This document shows, piece by piece, positions 24,400 through 33,899 of a stretch of DNA of 64,000 nt. The position numbers and the translations under genes were made by a program. The notes under the pieces are model-generated. The model was not told where the DNA came from. It was given only the letters and a program-made list of their open reading frames with translations, and made no database searches. The DNA comes from Paenibacillus harenae DSM 16969. Its GTDB lineage: Bacteria; Bacillota; Bacilli; Paenibacillales; Paenibacillaceae. Position 1 is the first letter of the stretch. Each line of letters opens with the position of its first letter. The stretch lies in the NCBI RefSeq assembly GCF_000422465.1, contig NZ_KE383843.1, positions 794,271 through 858,270 of the forward strand, read 5' to 3'.

Positions 24400-25785
24400 T
24401 TATCCCAACATCGAACATACATCTTCTAATTTTAAACCTCGCGATCCTTTAATTAAGACTACATCATTTATACCCAAAATTTGGTTGCATTCATCCGCAA
24501 GCTCGGCTTTAGAAGTAAAATGCTTCGCAACCCCGCTGTAACCGGATGATGCGAGCGTGTCCGTTATGACTTTACTAATCTCTCCATAAGTGTAAACTGC
24601 ATGGACTTTTGAGAAGTCAATACTGTTAGCCACTTCAACATGGTAAAGCCTTTCTCTTTCTCCGAGCTCCAGCATGTCTCCTAGTATGAAGATAATCTTG
24701 TCATACCCTTCCATGGATTGTACAGTGTCGATTGCCGCATTCATTGAAATTGGGCTCGCATTCCAAGCATCGTTGATAATAAGAAATCCTTTCTCAGATT
24801 GAATTCGTTCCATTCTCATACTAGAAAGTCTAAGATTCAAAAGACCTTGTTGCATATTTTCTGCAGTAACATCGAATAAGTCGGCGACAGCAATCGTTAT
24901 CAGCGCATTGAGTACATTATGACTGCCAAGCAGGGATAAACGGATCGGCCTATCGTGTTTATTCGTTGAGAAGCGCAAACCTGAAGAAGTAAATTCTACA
25001 CCTACAGAATAATAATCATTGGATGTTTCTACTCCAAAAGTGATCATTCTCAACGTTTCCGGAAGCTGCCGATGTTCAAGCTCATGAATGAGTAAGGATT
25101 CATCGCCATTTAAAATAAAAGTACCTTCCGGGTTTAGCCCATCCAATATTTCTAATTTAGCTTGTGCAATTCCTTCTCTGGATCCAAGTGTAGAAAGGTG
25201 AGAAACGCCGATCATCGTAATGATGCCTATATCAGGCTTAGCGATCTTAGAAAGAATACTGATTTCCCCTTTATTGTTCATACCCATTTCCAAAACGACA
25301 ACCTCGGTACCTTCTTCAACTTCTAATATGGATAAGGGAAGCCCATATTCGCCATTTAAATTCCCGTATGTCCGATACACTTTATACTGGGTTCCTAATA
25401 CAGAACTGATCATATCTTTAACCGTTGTTTTCCCGTTGCTGCCTGTGACACCAATAATTTTAGAAGGGATTTGATTGCGATATGCCATTGCGAGGGTGTG
25501 CAGAGCCCTGAACGTATCATCCACCAATATAATGGGTATTTCTGACGGAGGAGGTCCATGATCGATTTGCCACAAAGAAGCTGCTGCCCCTTTTTCGACA
25601 GCTTGTTGAACATACTTATGCCCGTCATCCAATCGAATGATCGGAATGAAAAGATTCCCCGGCACAATCGTTCGAGAATCAATGGAAACACCATGTACCG
25701 AAAGCTCATGGATAGTATCGGATTTGTTTAATAACTCGGTTCCATCCGTCATCTGTACTATTTCTTGAAGGGAACGTCTGATCAA
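24400..25785 (-). CDS. murF: Divergent MurF-type ligase (UDP-MurNAc-tripeptide:D-Ala-D-Ala)
   Basis: Mur-ligase of 461 residues. The ATP-binding P-loop GVTGSNGKTT is at 112-121, followed by GNLNGEYGLPLSIL, LEMGMNNKGEI, and a likely carbamylated Lys210 in EGIAQAKLEI. MurF normally adds D-Ala-D-Ala to the peptidoglycan precursor. Several family positions differ from the usual GNLNNEIGLP and GEAHLE (here GNLNGEYGLP and GVSHLSTLGS). It stands alone, far from a dcw cluster, and starts at TTG after an AAAGGGGG site. It may be a second MurF used for a special precursor or condition; whether a standard murF exists elsewhere is not visible here. Confidence 0.82.
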   Translation of the reverse strand: MIRRSLQEIVQMTDGTELLNKSDTIHELSVHGVSIDSRTIVPGNLFIPIIRLDDGHKYVQQAVEKGAAASLWQIDHGPPPSEIPIILVDDTFRALHTLAMAYRNQIPSKIIGVTGSNGKTTVKDMISSVLGTQYKVYRTYGNLNGEYGLPLSILEVEEGTEVVVLEMGMNNKGEISILSKIAKPDIGIITMIGVSHLSTLGSREGIAQAKLEILDGLNPEGTFILNGDESLLIHELEHRQLPETLRMITFGVETSNDYYSVGVEFTSSGLRFSTNKHDRPIRLSLLGSHNVLNALITIAVADLFDVTAENMQQGLLNLRLSSMRMERIQSEKGFLIINDAWNASPISMNAAIDTVQSMEGYDKIIFILGDMLELGERERLYHVEVANSIDFSKVHAVYTYGEISKVITDTLASSGYSGVAKHFTSKAELADECNQILGINDVVLIKGSRGLKLEDVCSMLG

Positions 25786-25869
25786 CTTTATCCCCCTTTC
25801 TTCTCACTCTTACATTATGACACAAACTATGGGAAAAATTAACGATTAATGCCGTAAACCGCCCGTAGA

Positions 25870-25905
25870 AAAGCAAAAGAGCAGCTGCCGCAGCAAACTG
25901 CTCCT
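25870..25905 (-). terminator. Terminator after the enolase-superfamily gene
   Basis: GAGCAG pairs with CTGCTC around an inner CTGC/GCAG helix, followed on the minus strand by TTTTGCTTTTC. Confidence 0.65.
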
Positions 25906-25917
25906 TTTCGTTCTCGC

Positions 25918-27036
25918 TTATCCGTAACTGCTTCCATCCCAGCTATAAAATGCCAGAAGGTCCATATCGATCTCGGTCCCGATCCCGTTGCCGCATGGAA
26001 TGGCAAATTCACCGTTCGAAGGCTGAATAGGAATCAAGCGAGTAAAAGGGTTCTCCATCACATCCCATTCTACGGGCTCAATGGCATCCTCCTCCATCTT
26101 GCTCCACGGCTCCAAGCTGGCTTGAACGAAAAGGGCATATAAACGTGTCAGTGCTCCATCATAGGCATGAGGCGTCATACGGATGCCAAATGTTCGGGCG
26201 AGACTTGCCGTTTCTCTATATTCGTCTATCCCTGCAATGTGCAAGGGATCCGGCGTGATGAAATCCAAGGCATGCCCGGAAAGCAGAGGAATAAAGTCCG
26301 CCGTACTTTCCATATTTTCGCCGCCGGCCAAGGGTACAGCCAGCCGTTGTCTGAGCGTTCGGTATTCGGTGACTTGCTTGACCGGAATCGGCTCTTCAAA
26401 CCATAAGACATTCGGCCATTTCTGAAGCAACGATTGCCACTGGAGCGCGGCAGCCGCATCATAGCTTTGGTTCGCGTCCAGCACCAGATTCATTTTCCCA
26501 AGCAGAAAGTTCTGTACGGAGAGGATGTGTTGTTGATCCTCCGCAATTGACTTGCCGCCTATCTTAACCTTGAAGGTGCTAAAGCCTTCGGCAGCCGCTT
26601 TTTCAATCGCTTTAACGGATTGCTTCTGCCAGCTCGAATCCTCCGAATAGGATTGAAACGAAGCATAAACGGGCACTTTTTCCCGAAACTTACCGCCCCA
26701 GAGGTCGCATACGTTAAGCCTCGAATGAGAAGCTATGATTTCGATTAAGGCCATACTTACGGAGGCGGCCGCTCGCGCATGCCATTTTTTGATGGTCCGG
26801 ACTAATTTGCGCCTGTCGGCGACGGATTGCCCAATCAAATAGGGGATGATCCGTTCTTGAAAACCTTTGTGCAGCGTTGGCAGCCAATCGACGCATTCGC
26901 CCCAGCCGGAGGCTCCGCTATCTGTCGTGATCCGAATCAAATAACAAGTCCGATATGCTTTCATGCCGTTAGCATCCCCGTATGGTTTTGGAAGTTGATA
27001 GAAGAGCGGAAATGTTTCGACGGTTTGAATTTTCAA
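25918..27036 (-). CDS. Enolase-superfamily enzyme (muconate lactonizing/mandelate racemase type)
   Basis: A 372-residue metal-dependent enzyme that abstracts a proton next to a carboxylate. The capping N-domain is followed by the barrel with STFKVKIGG (KxK base), LDANQ, FEEP and GGEN (three magnesium ligands), and a TPHAYDG loop near the end. The substrate (sugar acid, dipeptide or muconate-like) cannot be told. Translation begins at TTG, with a GGGAGG site eight bases upstream; no better start is in frame. A single-gene unit between terminators. Confidence 0.87.
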   Translation of the reverse strand: MKIQTVETFPLFYQLPKPYGDANGMKAYRTCYLIRITTDSGASGWGECVDWLPTLHKGFQERIIPYLIGQSVADRRKLVRTIKKWHARAAASVSMALIEIIASHSRLNVCDLWGGKFREKVPVYASFQSYSEDSSWQKQSVKAIEKAAAEGFSTFKVKIGGKSIAEDQQHILSVQNFLLGKMNLVLDANQSYDAAAALQWQSLLQKWPNVLWFEEPIPVKQVTEYRTLRQRLAVPLAGGENMESTADFIPLLSGHALDFITPDPLHIAGIDEYRETASLARTFGIRMTPHAYDGALTRLYALFVQASLEPWSKMEEDAIEPVEWDVMENPFTRLIPIQPSNGEFAIPCGNGIGTEIDMDLLAFYSWDGSSYG

Positions 27037-27193
27037 ACAGAATGCCTCCCAGCTTTTTCGTTCTACGTTTATTATGTTAGGCGCCGCTTATTTTATGTAA
27101 AAATATAGTCATGAACCTCCTGAGAGGACTTGCTGCATATGTAAATCATAGCTTGCAAGAAGGCTGGCGACCCAGGAGATATAAGCGGCAGCA

Positions 27194-27264
27194 CAAAAAA
27201 GAAACTGCGCCATCGTACCGCTGCACGGCAGTCCGCCGGTTACGATTGGAACAGTTTCTTTTTG
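27194..27264 (-). terminator. Long terminator after the B12 radical SAM gene
   Basis: AAGAAACTG, CCAATCGTA and CCG pair with CGG, TACGATGG and CAGTTTCTT, followed by a TTTTTT run on the minus strand; it lies 7 bases after the stop codon. Confidence 0.75.
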
Positions 27265-27270
27265 TAAAAT

Positions 27271-29154
27271 CTACAGCGGCAAAGCTCCGCTCTCTGCCTC
27301 TACGGTGAGCATATAAGGACGAGCCTTCGGCTTGCTGCTGCCCGCTTCAATGGCATAAAGCACCGCCAGCAGCGTGTGCCGTTCCTTATTCACCCCGCCG
27401 GAAGCGAGGTATGCGGCCAGATCAAACGGAAGCTTCTCAATAACGGCATGCTTCTGAAGGTCCCTGTCGCCCATACCCAGCGCGGCGAAATCAGCCGATA
27501 CCTCGCTTGGCCGCTCGGCTAACCGGCGCATCCATCCGCTCCACTCCGTCTTGTCCATCGTAAATTCCCACCATGTTTTGCGCGGCTTATAATTATGGTT
27601 AAGGAAATAATCGTATTTCATCAGCCCAAGCACGACATCCAGGTCCAGACGGGCACCCGCATAGGCAATGATCTCCTCGAACGAGTGACCTTCGTCTGCT
27701 GCTTCTTGTTGCGGCGCCGAATTCGAGTCCGGGCTTGAAGCAGGCAGCGATTCAAGGAATGCCCACAGCCGCGAGAAAAGATCCTCCAGCTGATGGCCGA
27801 TCTTCTGCCAGCCGCTCCGCTCCCAGAAGTCGCCGAATGCTTGAAAGAAATCGAACGGCGACGGAAACACCCGATCGACCAGATGAAGCAGCGTATGATC
27901 CATCCGGTGCGCATTCCAATACTTCTCGAGGACATCCTCCACGCGCTTAATCCGGATGATATCGGCAAACGGCATCAAGTCGTTCCCCAGCATTTCGTAA
28001 GGCGATCTGTCCATATAGATATAGCCCCATTTGCCGGCTTCGCGGCGCAGCCCGGTGCCCCGCAGCATTTTCAGAAAGCCCAGCTGCAGCTCCTCCGGGC
28101 GAAGCTCGAACACGTCATTGAACGTTCCGCGGAACGTGCCGTAGTTCTCAAGCGGCAGTCCGGCGATTAAATCGAGATGCTGATCGATTTTCCCGGACTC
28201 CTTCACCTTCGTTACGGTACGGACCAGCTTCGACCAGTTCTGTCTCCGCTGAACCGCTTCGTTCGTCGGATCATTCGTCGACTGCACGCCGATTTCAAAC
28301 CGGAAGATGCCCGGCGGCGCGTGCTCGGCCAAATAATCCAGCACCTCAGGACGCATAATATCGGCCGTAATCTCGAATTGAAAGACGCAGCCGCGATGAT
28401 TTTCGATCAGGAAATGAAAGATCTCCAGCGCATAGTCGCGCTTAATGTTAAAGGTACGGTCGACAAACTTAATCAGCTTCGCGCCCGAATCGATCAAATA
28501 AAGGATATCCGCCTTCGTGCGCTCCATATCATAGTAACGAACGCCGACCTCGATGCTGGATAAGCAGAACTGGCAGCTGAACGGGCAGCCCCGGCTTGTC
28601 TCGAAATAAACGACGCGGCTCGCCAAGTGCGGAATATCCTCCTGAAAACGGTGCGGCGAGGGCAGCTCATTCAAATTCAGCTTCGGCCGGGGCGGATTGG
28701 TGATGACCTCCGTACGGTCCTCGCGCCGCTTCCGGTAGGTGATGCCGAACACCATATGGTATTTGCCGTCTCCTTCGATTTCCGTCAGCAGATGATGGAA
28801 GGTCTCCTCGCCTTCCCCTGCAACGATGAAGTCAACCTCCTGCACGCGGTCCATCCAATAGTCCATATCGTAGCTGACTTCCGGTCCTCCGAGTATGATT
28901 TTCACTTCAGGCATAATTTTGCGCAGCATATTAACGACCGTTACCGTCTCTTCAATGTTCCATATATAACACGAGAAGCCCACGACGTCGGGCTGGCGCG
29001 AGAAAATATCCGACACGATATTCATCGCCGGATCCTTAATCGTATATTCGGCAATAGCGATATCGAACCGCTCGCCGCTGTATGCCTTCAGGCATCGCAA
29101 GGCGAGCGAGGTGTGAATGAACTTCGCGTTTAACGTGGATAAAACCACTTTCAT
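27271..29154 (-). CDS. B12-binding-domain radical SAM protein (DUF4080 C-terminus)
   Basis: A 627-residue protein. Residues 1-140 form a cobalamin-binding-like Rossmann domain (ILGGPEVSYD, VAGEGEETF). The radical SAM core has CxxxCxxC at C190, C194 and C197 (RGCPFSCQFC). The last 200 residues match the DUF4080 tail of this class. Such enzymes may perform methylations or other radical chemistry; no substrate is known for this subgroup. The ATG follows GAGAGG. It has no partner gene: the neighbours are unrelated and it has its own terminator. Confidence 0.88.
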   Translation of the reverse strand: MKVVLSTLNAKFIHTSLALRCLKAYSGERFDIAIAEYTIKDPAMNIVSDIFSRQPDVVGFSCYIWNIEETVTVVNMLRKIMPEVKIILGGPEVSYDMDYWMDRVQEVDFIVAGEGEETFHHLLTEIEGDGKYHMVFGITYRKRREDRTEVITNPPRPKLNLNELPSPHRFQEDIPHLASRVVYFETSRGCPFSCQFCLSSIEVGVRYYDMERTKADILYLIDSGAKLIKFVDRTFNIKRDYALEIFHFLIENHRGCVFQFEITADIMRPEVLDYLAEHAPPGIFRFEIGVQSTNDPTNEAVQRRQNWSKLVRTVTKVKESGKIDQHLDLIAGLPLENYGTFRGTFNDVFELRPEELQLGFLKMLRGTGLRREAGKWGYIYMDRSPYEMLGNDLMPFADIIRIKRVEDVLEKYWNAHRMDHTLLHLVDRVFPSPFDFFQAFGDFWERSGWQKIGHQLEDLFSRLWAFLESLPASSPDSNSAPQQEAADEGHSFEEIIAYAGARLDLDVVLGLMKYDYFLNHNYKPRKTWWEFTMDKTEWSGWMRRLAERPSEVSADFAALGMGDRDLQKHAVIEKLPFDLAAYLASGGVNKERHTLLAVLYAIEAGSSKPKARPYMLTVEAESGALPL

Positions 29155-29274
29155 AATAGGACCTCTCTAACTTATGCATTTGCATAACAGGCATTCGGCG
29201 CTTCGAAGCGTTCCAACTTGGTTCAATAACGCCTGCCTGCTGCGCGATGCCTTCTATTGTATCGAAAATCAACG

Positions 29275-29323
29275 CAAAAAAGAAGAGGCACCCTTTCCGC
29301 GGAACGCGGAAACAAGTGCCTCG
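29275..29323 (-). terminator. Terminator after the secreted protease
   Basis: GAGGCACTTGTTTCCGCG pairs with CGCGGAAAGGGTGCCTC, followed by TTCTTTTTTG on the minus strand. Confidence 0.75.
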
Positions 29324-29330
29324 GATCATG

Positions 29331-30878
29331 CTAGTCTCTTACTGTAATGTGCAGCTGATCTTTAAACTGCATGTCGATGACCGGATAACGGACGCGCCAT
29401 TTCCCCCCGCCGAGCGATGTGACCTCGCCGTCCGCGAAGCCGCGCGGCTCGAAGCCGAATTCCCGCTCGTAGGAGATAACCACCTGTATCTTCTCATCCG
29501 GCAGCATATCATGGAAATCATAGCCCATATTGATGGCCCACATCCGAAGCTCCTGCGCCGTCGCAGGACCATAATACATATAGAACAGCGGATCGATGTC
29601 AGCGCTTAGCACAAGCCAGCCCGCAGCATCCCGCTTTGCTTCCCATTTCGTGAATTTAGCCGCGCCTTCGGTTGTAGATACCGAGGAGAACTGGTCAGCC
29701 AGCAGCTTCTGAATGTCGGTCAGCGGAGCGCCGACTAACGTAGAAGGCAGTCTGGACGGAAGGAATTTCGCTTTTTCCACCATTTCCTCCGTCAAATCTT
29801 CAACGAGAACAGCCGCATGAAATACCGATACGGCAAAATTCAAATCCGCATTCGTGCCGGAATAGCCAAGAGTCGTAATGCCGACCAGCTCGCCGTATTC
29901 GTTAAACAAAGCGCCGCCGGAGCTTCCATGGTCAATCGGCGCGCTTGTCTGCAGGTATCGGACGCCGGCTTCGAACGTAATGTTGCTGATCAGACCGTCC
30001 GATACCGTGTTTTGCAATCCGAGCGGGCTTCCGACTGCGATGACCTTATCGCCCTTGCCGGAATCCAGCGCATAAGTGATCTTAACCGCCGCAACATCCA
30101 GTTCGTCTTCCGTCTTAATGATCGCGAGATCGGAGTGATCGTCGTAATCCACAACACCCGCAACCTTTATTTCATCGCCGTAAAGCGTCAGAACGGTTGC
30201 CGAGGAGGCATCCGAGACGACATGATAGTTCGTCAGAATCAAGTTGTCCCCAATGACAACGCCGCTGCCTTGGCCGCGATTCGTCGTAATGAGAACGACG
30301 CTTTCATCGTATTGGTCAACGATCTCCGCCGTTGTAAGCAGCGGCAAGCTTTCCTGTTCCCCCAGCCAATCCTCATATTCCGCATCGGCAGCCGCCTCCG
30401 GGGTCGTAATGCGTACTGCGTTAGCTGCGCTGTCCCACGTCAAGGTGGCGTGCAGCGCTCCTGCTATAGAACGTACCGGAACGAATGTCACATTGTTTCT
30501 CACGACGGGGGCAGCGTCCAGCTTCACCGTATTCCCGTTAACAACCGCTTCCTTCTTGCCAACTGCAAACGATACCGTAATATTGCCCTTGCGGCCGATA
30601 ATCGTCTGGGTCTTGCTCTCCCATGTGAACGACGTCCCCAGCGCTTTGAAAATATCGCGGGCCGGAACGAATGTTACGCCCTTCTCCGCAAAAGCCGGCG
30701 CCGACAGCGACAGCTTCTCTCCGTCAACAAACACCTGCAATTGCTTTGTTGAGGCAGTAACAGCCTTCGCCGCGCTTGCAGCCGAGACCGTTCCTTCACC
30801 CAGAGCAGGCAGCGGAGCCAGCAATAAACCGGCAACGAGCATAGGACTGATCAGCGACTTCATGAATTTCATTTTCAC
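29331..30878 (-). CDS. Secreted trypsin-like protease with copper-amine-oxidase-N stalk domain
   Basis: A 515-residue exported protein. A signal peptide (about 1-34) is followed by a 'copper amine oxidase N-terminal' stalk domain (about 45-158: VFVDGEKLSLSAPAF, then FVPARDIFKALG and FVPVRSIAGALHATLTW), which in Paenibacillus proteins is thought to mediate wall or protein contact. The trypsin/HtrA-like domain has the triad His219 (TNYHVV), Asp250 (HSDLAI) and Ser320 (DHGSSGGA). No PDZ domain is seen; the C-terminal 140 residues are unassigned. A GTG start (30878) fits the GGGGG site best. It probably degrades or processes envelope proteins. Confidence 0.88.
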   Translation of the reverse strand: MKMKFMKSLISPMLVAGLLLAPLPALGEGTVSAASAAKAVTASTKQLQVFVDGEKLSLSAPAFAEKGVTFVPARDIFKALGTSFTWESKTQTIIGRKGNITVSFAVGKKEAVVNGNTVKLDAAPVVRNNVTFVPVRSIAGALHATLTWDSAANAVRITTPEAAADAEYEDWLGEQESLPLLTTAEIVDQYDESVVLITTNRGQGSGVVIGDNLILTNYHVVSDASSATVLTLYGDEIKVAGVVDYDDHSDLAIIKTEDELDVAAVKITYALDSGKGDKVIAVGSPLGLQNTVSDGLISNITFEAGVRYLQTSAPIDHGSSGGALFNEYGELVGITTLGYSGTNADLNFAVSVFHAAVLVEDLTEEMVEKAKFLPSRLPSTLVGAPLTDIQKLLADQFSSVSTTEGAAKFTKWEAKRDAAGWLVLSADIDPLFYMYYGPATAQELRMWAINMGYDFHDMLPDEKIQVVISYEREFGFEPRGFADGEVTSLGGGKWRVRYPVIDMQFKDQLHITVRD

Positions 30879-31064
30879 GCCATGTTTCCCCCAAATTCTC
30901 CTGTTATCTCCACGTTAAAACTATCAAATTCATCGTATCATCCAACCAAAGCTTTGTCTATGAAAATAGGTTTCATAGACAGCGGGAGTATCAGGGCCGA
31001 TAGATTAGAACAACAGCCGCCACTCGTGGTATAGTAGGAGCATTGAAATGAGGAGGTTACCTAC

Positions 31065-31994
31065 ATGCATAAGGGGACAAAACGCCCAAGCAGCCATCAA
31101 GCGCAAGCAGACAAAAGCAAAGCCTATCCGGTTACGGAACCGATGGAGCTGCTGCCTTTTCTTATAAAAAATATTTCCGGCTCCGGCCGCAATGCGGTGA
31201 AGTCGATTCTGGCACGCGGCCAGGTGTCCGTGAACGGGAAAGCGACAACGGCCTATAATCTTCAATTGCAGCCCGGACAGACGGTAACCGTAAGTAAGGA
31301 AGGGCCGAAAGAAAAGCTGCCGTTCGAGGGATTGTCCATCCTATTCGAGGACGAGCATATTATTGTCGTCAAGAAGGATGCCGGCCTCTTGTCCGTAGCC
31401 TCGGATACGGGCAAAGAAAATGAGCTGACCGCTTATCGTCAGCTCATGGCGCATGTCAGGATGGATCATCCGAAGAACCGGATTTTCATCGTGCATCGCC
31501 TTGACCGCGATACGTCCGGCGTGATGATGTTCGCGAAGAGCGAGGCCGTGCAGCAGCAGCTGCAGAACAGCTGGCAGGATACCGTGCAGGAGAGAACCTA
31601 CGTGGCGCTTGTCGAAGGCCAGGTCAAGAAGGAGCAGGGAACGATCACTTCCTGGCTCAAGGAGAGCAAAACGCTCAAAATGTATTCCAGCTCTCATCCG
31701 AACGACGGCCTGCATGCGGTTACGCATTACAAGGTGCTTCGTTCGAACAAAAGCTTCTCGCTTCTTGAGGTTCAGCTTGAAACGGGCCGAAAAAACCAGA
31801 TTCGCGTGCACATGGAGGACATCGGCCATCCGGTAGCGGGCGATAAGAAGTACGGCGCTCGCACCCGAACGCTCGGCCGTCTAGGACTTCATGCCCGCGT
31901 GCTTGCGTTTACACATCCGGTTACGGGCAAGCTCGTCCGCTTCGAGACGGAAATCCCCAAGCTGTTTCTTCGTCCGTTCAACGTTGAGACTTAA
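31065..31994 (+). CDS. RluA/RluD-family pseudouridine synthase
   Basis: Isomerises uridine to pseudouridine in RNA. The 309 residues have an N-terminal S4-like RNA-binding segment (about 35-80) and the catalytic domain with HRLDRDTSG (catalytic Asp147), plus the LLEVQLETGRKNQIRVH motif. The target could be 23S rRNA or tRNA; paralogues are common in Bacillales. An ideal AGGAGG site precedes the ATG. A single gene. Confidence 0.93.
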   Translation: MHKGTKRPSSHQAQADKSKAYPVTEPMELLPFLIKNISGSGRNAVKSILARGQVSVNGKATTAYNLQLQPGQTVTVSKEGPKEKLPFEGLSILFEDEHIIVVKKDAGLLSVASDTGKENELTAYRQLMAHVRMDHPKNRIFIVHRLDRDTSGVMMFAKSEAVQQQLQNSWQDTVQERTYVALVEGQVKKEQGTITSWLKESKTLKMYSSSHPNDGLHAVTHYKVLRSNKSFSLLEVQLETGRKNQIRVHMEDIGHPVAGDKKYGARTRTLGRLGLHARVLAFTHPVTGKLVRFETEIPKLFLRPFNVET

Positions 31995-32027
31995 TGTAAT
32001 CCGGCAGGGCGGCAGGACGGCGGGCGT

Positions 32028-32912
32028 CTAGCCCTTAACCGATCCTGCCGCAATGCCTTCAACGATCCGGTTGCTCATAATAAAGAAGGAAATCAGTATC
32101 GGCAGTATGCTGATCATTAACGTCGCGCCGATCGCGCCCCAATCCGTCGTATATTGACCGATAAAATTTTGGACGCCGACGGTCAGCGTCTTGAACTTGT
32201 CGGAGCTGATGAACGTATTGACGAATACGAACTCGTTCCAGTTATAGATCATATTAATGATGGCCGTCGTGGCGACGACGGACGAGGTCATCGGCAGCAC
32301 GATTTGAAAAAACATACGGTTCACGGAGCAGCCGTCAATGACGGATGCCTCCTCCACCTCACGCGGAAGCGCGTAATAGAAGCCTAACAATATCATAATC
32401 GTAATCGGCAGATTAAAGGCGATATACGACAGGATGATCGATAACGGATGGTCGGTCAAATTCAGTTTCAGAAACATGCTGAATAACGGGATAAGCGTAG
32501 AATGAATGGGAATCATCAAGCCAATCATAAATAAGCCAAGCACAAGTTTGCTGCCCTTCCACTTCATCCTTGTGATCGCGAAGGTCACGAAGCTGGCAAG
32601 CAGCACCGTAAAGACGACGGAAATGACCGTGACCCATACGCTGTTAAAGAAGTAGAGGCTGATGTTGCCTTCCGTCCATACCTTGGCGTAATTTTCCCAA
32701 TGCGGACTCGGCGGCAGCGCGAATGGCGGTAAATTAAAGACCTCCTGATTGTTTTTCAAGGAAAATATGAACAGCCATACGAGCGGCAGCACCTGCAGGC
32801 AAGCAACGGCAACCAGCACCACGTACAGCAAGCCGACGCCGATTTTCCCTAATCCGCTTTTCCCTTCATAGGACTGCTCCGCCGGGAGACGACCTGCGCT
32901 TACTATTTTCAT
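32028..32912 (-). CDS. Sugar ABC importer permease (MalG type)
   Basis: A 294-residue inner-membrane permease of the carbohydrate uptake CUT1 class with six predicted helices. The EAA loop reads EEASVIDGCSVNRMFFQIVLPM, which contacts the ATPase. It is the last gene of the importer unit, 12 bases after its partner permease. No ATP-binding gene is present, as in many Gram-positive sugar operons served by a shared MsmX-type ATPase. Confidence 0.93.
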   Translation of the reverse strand: MKIVSAGRLPAEQSYEGKSGLGKIGVGLLYVVLVAVACLQVLPLVWLFIFSLKNNQEVFNLPPFALPPSPHWENYAKVWTEGNISLYFFNSVWVTVISVVFTVLLASFVTFAITRMKWKGSKLVLGLFMIGLMIPIHSTLIPLFSMFLKLNLTDHPLSIILSYIAFNLPITIMILLGFYYALPREVEEASVIDGCSVNRMFFQIVLPMTSSVVATTAIINMIYNWNEFVFVNTFISSDKFKTLTVGVQNFIGQYTTDWGAIGATLMISILPILISFFIMSNRIVEGIAAGSVKG

Positions 32913-32924
32913 GTCCGTTCCCCC

Positions 32925-33806
32925 TTACGAATATTGAATCGTATCTTTAGATTCCGTCAGTTTACGGATAATCCATGTAATAATCAAGCAAATCAACAGC
33001 AGTACGAAGCCGACCGCGCTGCCGAAGCCGAAGTCGAAGCCGCGGAACGCCTGGTGGTACATATACGACGCCATAACCTCGCTCGCGCCGTTAGGCCCTC
33101 CGTCCGTCATCACGTAAATCAGATCAAAATATTTCAACGAGCCTACGACCGCGAGTACGATCGTAACCTTGATCACTTCCATAATAAGCGGCAGCTTGAT
33201 GCGGAAGGCGATCTGCCAGGCGTTCGCGCCGTCGATCTTCGCCGCTTCCTCAAGCGATGCCGGGATGTTCTTGAGCGCCGCGTAGTAAATCAGGATATAG
33301 AATCCGGCATACTGCCACAAAATCGGGATGAACAGCGCGCCAAGCACCAGCGATGTTTCAGCCAGCCAGGCCGGCGGATTGCTAAAGCCGAGCGATTCGA
33401 GAAAGCTGTTCAGCACGCCGTTCGTCGGGTGATACACCTTCAGCCACAGCTGGGCGATCGCGACGGATGAAAGCAGCATCGGAATCAAATAAATTTTACG
33501 GAATGTATTTGCTCCTTTCACCTTGCCCGACAATACAAGCGCCACCAGCAAATAACCGAACAGGCTGACCGCCGAGAATACGGCAAGCAGCAGCGAATGG
33601 CCTGCGCTTTGCCAGAAGGCGTTATCTTGAAGCACTCTTGCGTAATTATCGAAACCGGTGAACTTCATCGCTCCGATACCGTTCCATTCCGTCAAGCCAT
33701 AGTACCCGGTCAGCACAATCGGCACATAGATGATTGCCAATATAAGAAGCAGCGCAGGCAGGACATAAAGGGCAATGACGTATTTATTCGACATTACTTT
33801 ATCCAT
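32925..33806 (-). CDS. Sugar ABC importer permease (MalF type)
   Basis: A 293-residue permease partnering the MalG-type protein downstream. Six membrane helices and the EAA loop (LEEAAKIDGANAWQIAFRI) are visible. The ATG at 33806 was chosen for the GAGAGGAG site; a longer frame start would add 14 residues lacking a site. It follows the binding protein by 93 bases. Confidence 0.93.
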   Translation of the reverse strand: MDKVMSNKYVIALYVLPALLLILAIIYVPIVLTGYYGLTEWNGIGAMKFTGFDNYARVLQDNAFWQSAGHSLLLAVFSAVSLFGYLLVALVLSGKVKGANTFRKIYLIPMLLSSVAIAQLWLKVYHPTNGVLNSFLESLGFSNPPAWLAETSLVLGALFIPILWQYAGFYILIYYAALKNIPASLEEAAKIDGANAWQIAFRIKLPLIMEVIKVTIVLAVVGSLKYFDLIYVMTDGGPNGASEVMASYMYHQAFRGFDFGFGSAVGFVLLLICLIITWIIRKLTESKDTIQYS

Positions 33807-33899
33807 AATCGTTCTCCTCTCTAAGCTGGCACAAAAGGGAAGGGACATATCCTTAACTTGCGGACATGTCCCTTGCTCCGTCAGGGAGACGAGGGTCGC

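Noticed and set aside
29817..30752. 311-codon plus-strand frame
   Set aside because: It is antisense to the secreted protease, which has full catalytic motifs, a signal peptide and a terminator; the frame is a shadow of biased codon use.
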